Part shown: piece by piece, positions 42,489-49,620 of the stretch
Layout: each line of letters opens with the position of its first letter
How positions within the stretch are numbered: the stretch's first letter is position 1
From: an uncultured Collinsella sp.
GTDB lineage: Bacteria; Actinomycetota; Coriobacteriia; Coriobacteriales; Coriobacteriaceae
DNA: 59,479 nucleotides
Direction: 5' to 3'
NCBI GenBank assembly: GCA_900541125.1
Contig: UQIK01000015.1
Coordinates: 1 to 59,479 of the forward strand
Translations under genes and position numbers: made by a program
Notes under the pieces: model-generated
Database searches by the model: none
Told to the model about the DNA's origin: nothing
The model's input: the letters and a program-made list of their open reading frames with translations, nothing else

Positions 42489-44165
42489 TTACGAGAGCGA
42501 CGTTCTCAGCAACTCGTTGAAGAGCTTCGGGTTGCCCTTGCCGCGGCTCGCCTTCATGCACTGGCCCACCAAAAAGCCGATGACCTTCTGGTTGCCGTCA
42601 CGATACTGCTGCGCCTGATCGGCACAGTTTGCCAGCACCTCGTCCACGATCGGCTGCAGCGCGCCGGCATCGCTCACCTGGCGCATGCCGCGCTCGTCGA
42701 CGATCTTGTTGGGGTCGTCGCCGGTCTGGGCCATGGCTTCAAAGACCTCGTGTGCCTGGTTGGAGCTGATGGCATCGGTCGCCAGCAGCTTGGCAAGAGC
42801 TGCCACCTGAGCCGGCGCAATGCCGGACTCGGCCAGCGAGACGCCCGCGCCCTTAAGGTAGGCGATCATCTCGTTCACCAGCAAGTTTGCAACCGTCTGA
42901 GCCTCCTTACCAGCCATACCGGCAGCGGCAGCCTCAAAGAAGTCCGCAAACTCGGGGTCGCCGGCGATCTGCTCGGCATCGGCCGCCTTAATGCCAAAGT
43001 CGGCCTCAAAACGGGCGCGCTTGGCATCGGGCAGCTCGGGAATCTCGCCACGGCAGCGGTCGATGAACTCGTCGTCCAGATCGAACGGCGCCAGGTCGGG
43101 ATCGGGGAACAGACGATAGTCGTCGGCCGTCTCCTTCACACGCATGACCACGGTGCGCTTGCGGCTGGGTTCCCAGTGGCGGGTCTCCTGATAGATGATG
43201 CCACCCTCCTCGAGCACCTCGGCCTGGCGGCAGATCTCGTAGGCAAGGCCGTCGTGCAGGCTCTTAAACGAGTTGAGGTTCTTGAGCTCGGTCTTGGTGC
43301 CCAGCTTGGTCTCGCCGCGGCGGCGCAGCGACACGTTGCCGTCGCAGCGCATGGAGCCCTTCTCCATGGAGCAGTCCGAAATGCCCAGCGTCACAAAGAT
43401 GCGACGGAGCTTCTCCATAAACAGGCGAGCCTCCTCGGGCGTACGCAAATCGGGCTCGGTGACGAGCTCAATCAAAGGAGTGCCGCAGCGGTTGTAGTCG
43501 ACGAGCGACTCGGCCGCGGCGGTAATGCGGCCCTCGGCACCGCCCACGTGCACCATCTTGGCGGCATCCTCCTCCATGTGGATACGCAGGATGCGAATAG
43601 GCACCGTGTAGGAACCGTCCTCGCGACGCTCGGGCATCTGCAGGTTGGACGCGTCATAGCTGGCTAGGTGGCCGGCGCGCTGGTTGCCCTCGCGCATGGT
43701 CGACGTCATGGACGTGGACAGGCCCTCGGCGTTGGCCGAAGCGCTCGCCAGACTCTGAGCCTCGGCCTCGCCAAACGCGCAGTCGGGGCGCTCGGCGGCA
43801 CCGCGACCGGTCACGTCCAGGTCCAGGTGACCGTACATGGCAAAGGCGACCGGACCCTGCGTGGTCTGGAAGTTCTTGGCCATATCGGGATAGAAGTAGT
43901 GCTTGCGGTAGAACATCGAGTGGCGCTGGATCTCGCAGTTGGTGGCGAGGCCGGCCTTGACGATGCTCTCGATGGCGCGCTTGTTGGGCACCGGCAGGGC
44001 ACCGGGCAGGCCCAGGCACACCGGGCACACGTTGGCGTTGGGCTCGTCATCGTGGCTGAGCTTGCAGTTGCAGAACATCTTGGTATCGAGTGCGGTGAGC
44101 TCGGTATGGATCTCCAGGCCGATCACGGCCTCCCAATCCTGCAGGACCTCGGAAAGCTCCTTCAT
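42489..44165 (-). CDS. gatB: Aspartyl/glutamyl-tRNA amidotransferase subunit B
   Basis: The 558-residue protein has the GatB start WEAVIGLEIHTELTALDTKM, the zinc-type motif CPVCLGLPGALPVPN, KHYFYPDMAKNFQTTQ, IHMEEDAAKMVH, VDYNRCGTPLIELVTEPD and the C-terminal YqeY-like domain with GFLVGQCMKA. It transfers ammonia from GatA to misacylated tRNA-Glu(Gln) or tRNA-Asp(Asn). It is longer than the usual 475-500 residues because of an insertion of about 55 residues near 120-180 (GRGAAERPDCAFGEAEAQSL onward), just before the EEDA motif. The start overlaps the gatA stop (TAATG). Confidence 0.95.
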   Translation of the reverse strand: MKELSEVLQDWEAVIGLEIHTELTALDTKMFCNCKLSHDDEPNANVCPVCLGLPGALPVPNKRAIESIVKAGLATNCEIQRHSMFYRKHYFYPDMAKNFQTTQGPVAFAMYGHLDLDVTGRGAAERPDCAFGEAEAQSLASASANAEGLSTSMTSTMREGNQRAGHLASYDASNLQMPERREDGSYTVPIRILRIHMEEDAAKMVHVGGAEGRITAAAESLVDYNRCGTPLIELVTEPDLRTPEEARLFMEKLRRIFVTLGISDCSMEKGSMRCDGNVSLRRRGETKLGTKTELKNLNSFKSLHDGLAYEICRQAEVLEEGGIIYQETRHWEPSRKRTVVMRVKETADDYRLFPDPDLAPFDLDDEFIDRCRGEIPELPDAKRARFEADFGIKAADAEQIAGDPEFADFFEAAAAGMAGKEAQTVANLLVNEMIAYLKGAGVSLAESGIAPAQVAALAKLLATDAISSNQAHEVFEAMAQTGDDPNKIVDERGMRQVSDAGALQPIVDEVLANCADQAQQYRDGNQKVIGFLVGQCMKASRGKGNPKLFNELLRTSLS

Positions 44166-45679
44166 TACAGCTCGCCTCCCTTCCCGGCAAAATCGGGCGC
44201 GACGGAAAGCGCGGGCGCACCCGTGGCGGCATCGGCAAAGCCGCGCTCCAGGGCGCGGGCAAACGTGAGCAGCTGACGGTCCTTAAAGGCCGGACCAACC
44301 AGCTGGGCAGAAACGGGCAGCCGAGTGTCCTTGCCCAGGCCCAGCGGCACCGAGATACCACCGTTGCCGCAAATGTTGAGCGAGATGGTATACAGGTCGG
44401 AGAGGTACATCTGCGTGGGGTCGCTGATCTCGCCAAACTTAAAGGCCGTGCGCGGCGAGGCGGGCATGAGGATGGTGTCCACCTTGGCATACGCGACGTC
44501 GTAGTCCTGCGTGATGAGCGTGCGGGCCTTTTGCGCGGCGTAGTAGTACTTGTCGTACACGCCCGAGCTCAGCAGGTAGGCGCCGAGCATCTGACGGCGC
44601 TTGGCCTCGGCGCCAAAGCCGTGGGCGCGCGAAAGCGAACTCTGGTCGGACAGGTTGGCGCAGCCCTCCTCCTGGTAGCCGTAGCGAATGCCGTCGAAGC
44701 GGGCCAGGTTGGAGAACGCCTCGGCCGGGCCGATGACGTAGTAGGCGGCGATGGCGGCGTCCAGGTGCGGCAGGTCGACCTCGACCAGCTCGGCGCCCTG
44801 GTTCTGCAGCTCCTGGGCGGCGCGCTGAACAGCGGCCTTGACCTCGGGCGTCAGGCCCTCGGCCTCCATAAACGCAGGGATGATGCCCACGCGCTTGCCC
44901 TCGATGCTGTCGTTGAGATGCTCGGTAAAGTCGACGGCGCAATCCTGGCTGGTGCAGTCGTACGGATCGTGGCCCGCGCCGGTAAGCGCGTTCATGGCCA
45001 GCGCGACATCCTCGACCGTGCGGCCGAAGGGGCCCACCTGGTCGAGCGACGAGCCAAAGGCAACTACGCCGTAACGGCTCACGGCGCCATACGTGGGCTT
45101 AAAGCCCACCACGCCGCACAGCGACGCCGGCTGGCGAATGGAGCCGCCGGTGTCCGAGCCCAGCGAGAGCGCGACCTCGCCCGCGGCGACGGCGGCAGCG
45201 GAGCCGCCCGAGGAGCCGCCGGGCACGCGCTCGGTATCCCAGGGGTTGTTGGTGCGGTGGAACGCCGAGCTCTCGGTGGAGCTACCAAAGGCAAACTCGT
45301 CCATGTTGGCCTTGCCCATGGGCAGGCAGCCGGCATCGAGCATGCGCTGGACGCAGGTGGCGGTGTAGACGCTCTGGTAGTCCTCGAGCATGCGAGAAGC
45401 GCAGGTGGTGCGCGTGCCCACGAGGTTCATGTTGTCCTTAATGGCCAGCGGCACGCCCGCGAGCGGGGGCAGCGGCTTGCCTGCGGCACGGTCGGCATCC
45501 ACGCGCGCAGCAGCCTCGAGCGCAAGCTCGGGCGCCACCTGCAGGAATGCCTGGACCCCGCCCTCGCGCGCCTCGATGGCGGCAAGGGAGGCCTGGGCCA
45601 CCTCGGTAGCGGTAAAGTCGCCGACGGCAACGCCCGCGGCGATCTGGGCGGCGGTAAGGGAATCGAAGCTCTGCGCCAT
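44165..45679 (-). CDS. gatA: Aspartyl/glutamyl-tRNA amidotransferase subunit A
   Basis: The 504-residue protein is a full amidase-signature enzyme. The catalytic Lys lies in LAIKDNMNLVGTRTT, and the Ser pair in VPGGSSGGSAAAVAAG and GSDTGGSIRQPASLCG, with GFKPTYGAVSRYG after. It releases ammonia from glutamine for GatB. Both ends overlap neighbours by one base (TAATG with gatC and with gatB), so the three subunits are translationally coupled. Confidence 0.96.
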   Translation of the reverse strand: MAQSFDSLTAAQIAAGVAVGDFTATEVAQASLAAIEAREGGVQAFLQVAPELALEAAARVDADRAAGKPLPPLAGVPLAIKDNMNLVGTRTTCASRMLEDYQSVYTATCVQRMLDAGCLPMGKANMDEFAFGSSTESSAFHRTNNPWDTERVPGGSSGGSAAAVAAGEVALSLGSDTGGSIRQPASLCGVVGFKPTYGAVSRYGVVAFGSSLDQVGPFGRTVEDVALAMNALTGAGHDPYDCTSQDCAVDFTEHLNDSIEGKRVGIIPAFMEAEGLTPEVKAAVQRAAQELQNQGAELVEVDLPHLDAAIAAYYVIGPAEAFSNLARFDGIRYGYQEEGCANLSDQSSLSRAHGFGAEAKRRQMLGAYLLSSGVYDKYYYAAQKARTLITQDYDVAYAKVDTILMPASPRTAFKFGEISDPTQMYLSDLYTISLNICGNGGISVPLGLGKDTRLPVSAQLVGPAFKDRQLLTFARALERGFADAATGAPALSVAPDFAGKGGEL

Positions 45680-45990
45680 TACTCGCTCTCCCCCTCTCCC
45701 AAGATGGACGGCACGCGGAAGTAGCGGTCGCGCGCGCTGCCGGCGTTTTCGAGCGCGACGTCGAGCGGCAGGTCGCGCTCGGGCTCGCGCAGGTCGTCGC
45801 CCATCACGTTGGACAGGCTTCCGATAGGATGGAACGTGGGCTCCACGTCGGGCAAGTCATATTGCAAGACGGGCTCGAGCATCTGGACGGCGTCGTTCAG
45901 GTAGGACGTCATCTGGGTGAGCTCGTCATCGGTCAGTGCGATCTTTGCGTACTCGGCGATGCCGCGCACGTCTTTCTCGCTGAGTGCCAT
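45679..45990 (-). CDS. gatC: Aspartyl/glutamyl-tRNA amidotransferase subunit C
   Basis: The 103-residue protein starts MALSEKDVRGIAEYAKIALT; GGAAGGGAGC lies just before, so the six-residue upstream extension is not used. VEPTFHPIGSLSNVMGDDLR and the terminal YFRVPSILG are typical of GatC, which stabilises GatA-GatB. It is the first gene of the operon. The 347-bp gap upstream is filled with repeats. Confidence 0.94.
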   Translation of the reverse strand: MALSEKDVRGIAEYAKIALTDDELTQMTSYLNDAVQMLEPVLQYDLPDVEPTFHPIGSLSNVMGDDLREPERDLPLDVALENAGSARDRYFRVPSILGEGESE

Positions 45991-46125
45991 AGGCGCTCCC
46001 TTCCGCATAACAGATAAACCGCTCTAGTATACAAGGCTACGCCGCTTGGAGCAGGCGCTTTACCCAAATGCAGCGAAAACGTAACGAGAGCGGCGGACTG
46101 GCAGGCTGCGGGCTGGCGGTTCTGC

Positions 46126-46230
46126 AGCAAAAACCGCACCGTCCATAGCGAAAACCGTCTCGCCCGCAACGAGAACCGCGCCGCCCGAAACGAAAACCGT
46201 CCCGCCCACAACGAAAACCATCACAACATT
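46126..46230. repeat. 21-bp tandem repeat, five units
   Basis: Units start at 46126, 46147, 46168, 46189 and 46210, exactly 21 bp apart, with the consensus AACGAAAACCGTCCCGCCCA (first and last more diverged). The last unit runs into the palindrome at 46218. It lies between gatC and the sortase gene, with no spacers of the kind seen in CRISPR arrays. Confidence 0.7.
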
Positions 46231-46276
46231 CGACGCTTTTCGCCAAAATCGCGATTTTCATCGAATGTTGTGATGG
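46218..46276. repeat. 59-bp palindromic repeat, copy 1
   Basis: CCATCACAACATTCGA pairs with TCGAATGTTGTGATGG (16 bp perfect), and the interior holds the palindrome AAAATCGCGATTTT. A second copy at 58023-58081 differs at a few positions, mostly in the middle. A family-A hairpin is close by in both places. Confidence 0.75.
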
Positions 46277-46290
46277 TTTGGAAGTCCCGA

Positions 46291-46323
46291 CCACCACAAA
46301 GGTGCCTGTCCCCATTGTGATGG
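46291..46323 (-). repeat. Family-A hairpin, copy 4 (after the sortase)
   Basis: Read on the minus strand, CCATCACAATGG, loop GGACAGGCA and CCTTTGTGGTGG. Two mismatches weaken the stem. It starts 15 bp after the sortase stop codon, in the same orientation as the sortase gene. Confidence 0.65.
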
Positions 46324-46337
46324 TTCTGAACGATGTC

Positions 46338-47276
46338 CTATGCCGAGGCCTTGGCCTTGCGGCGCTTGCGGACCGCGTGGATCACGATGTCCAGCAGCAA
46401 CAGCACAATGGCCACGACCACGATAAGCACGGCAAACTCGCGCTTGCCCCAGTGGCGGCCGGCCAGCGACTTTTGCTTGTCGACGTCTTTCTTGTTGTAC
46501 TTGGTGCGCACGCAATGTACCAGCAGGCGATGGTCGTTCACGCCGTAGGGCGTGCAGGTGACGAGCGTCACTTTGTCGGCGCCCGGCTCGATGGTCAGCG
46601 ACTCCATCTCCTCGGGCAGCACCACCTCGGAGTCCACCATCTTGTAGGCGAGCGTCTTGTTCATGGTGTGCAGCAGCACCAGGTCGCCGGGCTCCAGCGA
46701 GTGGATGTCGTCGAACATGCTCAGGTTGCGCATGCCCGAGTGCGCGGTGAGCACGCAGTGCGTCGAGGTGCCGCCCACCGGCAGGCTCGTGCCCTCCAGG
46801 TGGCCGACGCCCGCCATAAGGACTTCTTCGCTCGTGCCGTGGTAGATGGGCATGCTCACGTCAATGGAGGGGATCTCGACCCAGCTCATCATGGGGTCGC
46901 GGTCAAAGATGAGCTGCTGGGCGTAGGGTTCGATCTGGTCGGCGGGAAGTTCGGTGGCCTCGCCCGCCAGTTGCTCGTTAAAAGAGCGCGCCTGGAGTAG
47001 GATGCGCTCGCGCTCCTCGGCAGACAGCGCGTCCACGGTGCTGGACACCGTGCTGATCTGGTTGAACACGCCCGAGGCCTCGAGCCGGTCCAAGATCCAC
47101 GGCCAGGTCATAAGGCCCACGCCAATAAGGATGATGACGATGGTGATGAGCCGATCGGCCCAGCGCGGCAACCGCTTGCGACGACGCTTGGGTTTTGGTT
47201 GAGGTTTGGGCTGAGGGCTTGAGCCACCGTTTGTCGCGGCGTTATTGCTCTTCATATGTTTGGCGCCCTGCACCAT
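46338..47276 (-). CDS. Class C (pilus-type) sortase
   Basis: The 312-residue protein has a Lys/Arg-rich N-terminus, a membrane helix at about 42-60 and a second at about 278-298. Between them lies a sortase domain with catalytic His179 (LTAHSGMR), Cys241 (LVTCTPYG) and Arg250 (NDHRLL). Two membrane segments and TLVTCTPYGVNDHRLLV are typical of class C enzymes that polymerise pilins. GAGGAG precedes the ATG at 47276. The pilin genes at 49.6-56.5 kb on the same strand lack a sortase of their own, so this enzyme is their likely partner although two unrelated genes lie between. Confidence 0.9.
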   Translation of the reverse strand: MVQGAKHMKSNNAATNGGSSPQPKPQPKPKRRRKRLPRWADRLITIVIILIGVGLMTWPWILDRLEASGVFNQISTVSSTVDALSAEERERILLQARSFNEQLAGEATELPADQIEPYAQQLIFDRDPMMSWVEIPSIDVSMPIYHGTSEEVLMAGVGHLEGTSLPVGGTSTHCVLTAHSGMRNLSMFDDIHSLEPGDLVLLHTMNKTLAYKMVDSEVVLPEEMESLTIEPGADKVTLVTCTPYGVNDHRLLVHCVRTKYNKKDVDKQKSLAGRHWGKREFAVLIVVVAIVLLLLDIVIHAVRKRRKAKASA

Positions 47277-47387
47277 CGCCGGTCACTCCTCTACAACTCA
47301 AGTTGTCTAAACAAATAATAGCCGATTAGCGAGCTTCCGAGGCTGGCAACGCAGCTAGACTGCACCGTCCGGGCCACGTAACCCCAC

Positions 47388-48161
47388 TCAACCAATCAAG
47401 CCATATGTTGCTTTCATCGTCTCGAGCAACTGCACCATCGTTGCGCCCGCAACCCCGATCTGTTTCAGATTGACGTCGCCCACCTCACAATCTTTGACAA
47501 ACGCAAGCATATCGTCCTTCAGTTCACCGCCCAGGTCGACACCTTCCGACTCGCCGAGCAGCTGAGCAAGCCTCAGCGCATCGCGTTTATGCTTTTTTAC
47601 CTTCCTCGAATCAACGTTCTCCCCCGCTTCCCTTCTAGCTTTTAGGTCGAGATACGCCTTCGCTTTGAACGGGACAATGTATTCCGTACCCAGGACCGAA
47701 ACGCCGCCTACGGTCCGAATTCCCTGAAGGAACAAGCTGTAGTAAGCATCGTCCAACAAAATTGCCGACAGACTGCTTATGTTTTCATCAACGTGAATTG
47801 GCGCCACATCAATCCCCTCACGACCCTTTAGAAAGTCGGGACACTTCGCGAAGAGCTCGATCATATGGGGGTAACCCGGCCTCTTTGGCTCTGTAAACCG
47901 ATAAAAACATGAGCCTTTACCTTCGCCCCAGCCGCAGCGGTAGCCGCCATCACGCACCAAAGTCCATATGGCTTCTGCCGTCTGAGGCAACCGGTCATCG
48001 GCGACAATTACCACATCAAAATCGTGAGTCGCCCTGAATGAAAGCCCCGCCTCCGCGAGCAAAATGTCGCATGCCGTGCCGCCGATAAGGGCATACGATC
48101 CTGCAGCTTCTTGCATATGCTGCTGAAATTCTTGGAGACCTTCTACAGCGCTTCTTGCCAT
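47388..48161 (-). CDS. AbiEii-like nucleotidyltransferase (toxin candidate)
   Basis: The 257-residue protein has YALIGGTACDILLAEAGLSF followed by RATHDFDVVIV, the G-G-x-A ... D-x-D pattern of nucleotidyltransferases of the AbiEii / DUF1814 type. Its start ATG lies inside the end of the upstream regulator gene (19-bp overlap). In type IV AbiE systems a winged-helix protein (AbiEi) precedes such a transferase (AbiEii), which blocks growth and phage. The gene order and overlap match. The sequence is clearly less GC-rich than gatCAB, which suggests transfer. A plain housekeeping nucleotidyltransferase cannot be excluded. Confidence 0.65.
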   Translation of the reverse strand: MARSAVEGLQEFQQHMQEAAGSYALIGGTACDILLAEAGLSFRATHDFDVVIVADDRLPQTAEAIWTLVRDGGYRCGWGEGKGSCFYRFTEPKRPGYPHMIELFAKCPDFLKGREGIDVAPIHVDENISSLSAILLDDAYYSLFLQGIRTVGGVSVLGTEYIVPFKAKAYLDLKARREAGENVDSRKVKKHKRDALRLAQLLGESEGVDLGGELKDDMLAFVKDCEVGDVNLKQIGVAGATMVQLLETMKATYGLIG

Positions 48162-49111
48162 GGATATTCCTTTCCAAACATGCGATCGACTTCGAGCTGA
48201 ATTCGCTCATCGTCGATTGCCGCCAAAGATAGTGCAAGCGAAATGTCATCGACGCGGGAGGAGTCGGCAAACACGGGCGCATAGCGCCACACTTGGATCA
48301 TCGCCGTTTCGTTATCCGGCAACTCCCCGTCTGCGACTTCGAGGTTGCTCAGTTGACGCCATGCACTTCTTAAGACGGCCTTTTGTTCCATACCCGGCGC
48401 AGCGAGCATCGAACGCGTAGCGAGCGCCGTCTCCCCGGCGTCAACAAGATAGTCGATCTGCGGCGTCTTCCTTGCAAAAAAGACCTTCGAGACAGGCGAG
48501 GAGAGCTCTGTCATGTGCTCGCTAAGCAGAAGATCAACGGCAACAGGGAACACGACGACACGTCGCTCGCAACGTTCGCGCCTCGCGAGCCCCCTGTCGA
48601 CAAGCTCGGTTATGGCCTCACTCGCACGGCTTGCCGAGATCCCAAGCGCACGACAAAGGTCATAGGGACGATATGGCTCCTGGGCTGCTCCCCAGATTGC
48701 GGCAGCCTGCGCGTTGGGTGACATCTTGGTCGCGTGATTGCGAAACCGGGCACCGCCCCTCTCCGTGCAAGCTGTGCCCATAAATGGAAGAAAAGCCTGT
48801 CTACCGGGACAGACAAAGGGAATCCCTTGTGCGACCAATGCTTTGCGCTGACGTGCATCGGCATCAGGAAACGAAACGACAACAGGAGTCTCCGCGCGCA
48901 AGGCTAGCTGACTATAGACTCTCTTAGCCTCGGGAAGCCCGACGCCAGTAGGCAAACTTGCAAGCAAAAACGAAAAACCGTTTGCGTCAACAGCGCGGAC
49001 CTCAATCGCCCGCAGATGCAGCGGCAAGCGTGCGGATCCAGGCCAAGTTTTGGTCTTGGCGGAGAGGCCTAGTGCTTCTTGTAAGTAGATTAGCGCTTCG
49101 TTCATTTCCAT
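48143..49111 (-). CDS. Winged-helix regulator, AbiEi-like (antitoxin candidate)
   Basis: The 322-residue protein (start MEMNEALIYLQEALG) contains a winged-helix part around residues 155-210 (PYRPYDLCRALGISASRASE, AITELVDRGLARRERCERRVV). The rest has no domain I recognise. Its last codons overlap the transferase gene by 19 bp. Starts further upstream are unlikely because the TATAAT box and a palindrome lie there. It would act as autorepressor and antitoxin in a type IV system; this role is inferred from layout. Confidence 0.6.
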   Translation of the reverse strand: MEMNEALIYLQEALGLSAKTKTWPGSARLPLHLRAIEVRAVDANGFSFLLASLPTGVGLPEAKRVYSQLALRAETPVVVSFPDADARQRKALVAQGIPFVCPGRQAFLPFMGTACTERGGARFRNHATKMSPNAQAAAIWGAAQEPYRPYDLCRALGISASRASEAITELVDRGLARRERCERRVVVFPVAVDLLLSEHMTELSSPVSKVFFARKTPQIDYLVDAGETALATRSMLAAPGMEQKAVLRSAWRQLSNLEVADGELPDNETAMIQVWRYAPVFADSSRVDDISLALSLAAIDDERIQLEVDRMFGKEYPWQEAL

Positions 49112-49123
49112 CGTTTTCGTTTG

Positions 49124-49146
49124 ATTCCAGTTTATATTGGAATTAT
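49124..49146 (-). promoter_or_regulatory. -10 box and palindromic operator of the AbiE-like pair
   Basis: On the minus strand TATAAT is followed at once by ATTCCA-n8-TGGAAT (49143-49124), a perfect 6-bp inverted repeat covering the expected transcription start, 13 bp before the ATG. Autoregulation by the winged-helix protein is inferred. Confidence 0.55.
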
Positions 49147-49211
49147 ACATAATTTTCGGAATTAACGAGATTCCGTTCGTGCCTAAGCCCATATTTACGT
49201 TTTCAAAATGT

Positions 49212-49345
49212 CCCGAATCGGCGGGGCGATTCGGGATACAATGACTACAGGAAACGACGCACCCCGCGTAAGTGTTCGAAAGCGCGGGCGACCAGTTTCC
49301 GACGTTGTTAAATGCCCGGGCCTCTAACCCCGGGCATTCTTATTT
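49212..49345 (+). ncRNA. Candidate small RNA with its own terminator
   Basis: CCCGAATCG/CGATTCGGG (49212-49235) is followed by a TACAAT -10-like box (49236-49241). A foldable stretch comes next: GGAAAC pairs with GTTTCC (about 49251-49300), and inside it CCCGCG pairs with CGCGGG. A terminator AATGCCCGGG/CCCGGGCATT then TTCTTATTT ends at 49345. Nothing on the plus strand downstream is a gene, so this is not an obvious leader. No known RNA family is recognised. Confidence 0.45.
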
Positions 49346-49483
49346 GCGCTTGTTGCGGCGCAAATGCCTTCTACCGTCCGCACCGCGCGTGCGCCTACGG
49401 ACCTTAAACCGAACCTCATACGAGTCAAGAAACGCGATGACGAACGTACCCGCATCGGACGGTGGAGGCTGGCTGCGTTATCC

Positions 49484-49520
49484 AAAAAACGGGGCAAACT
49501 CCAGTGCGGAGTCTGCCCCG
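49484..49520 (-). terminator. Terminator of the pilus operon
   Basis: CGGGGCAAACTCC pairs with GGAGTCTGCCCCG (one wobble) around a 5-base loop, with TTTTTTGG following on the minus strand, about 100 bp after the last pilin stop. Confidence 0.88.
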
Positions 49521-49620
49521 AAAAGAAAATGGCAAAGCAAGAACGTGGATGGACGAGAAAAGTGTCCGCAAGTCTCATGGCCATCACATCCCACCTGCCA
49601 AAGGGATGGGTGAGTGAGCG

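Noticed and set aside
46126..46230. CRISPR-like array
   Set aside because: The units are contiguous 21-bp repeats without spacers, and no cas genes are present. The 62-bp array at 30792 was rejected for the same reason.
49324..49613. Short open frames between the candidate small RNA and the pilus terminator
   Set aside because: They overlap terminators on both strands and have no ribosome sites or recognisable sequence.
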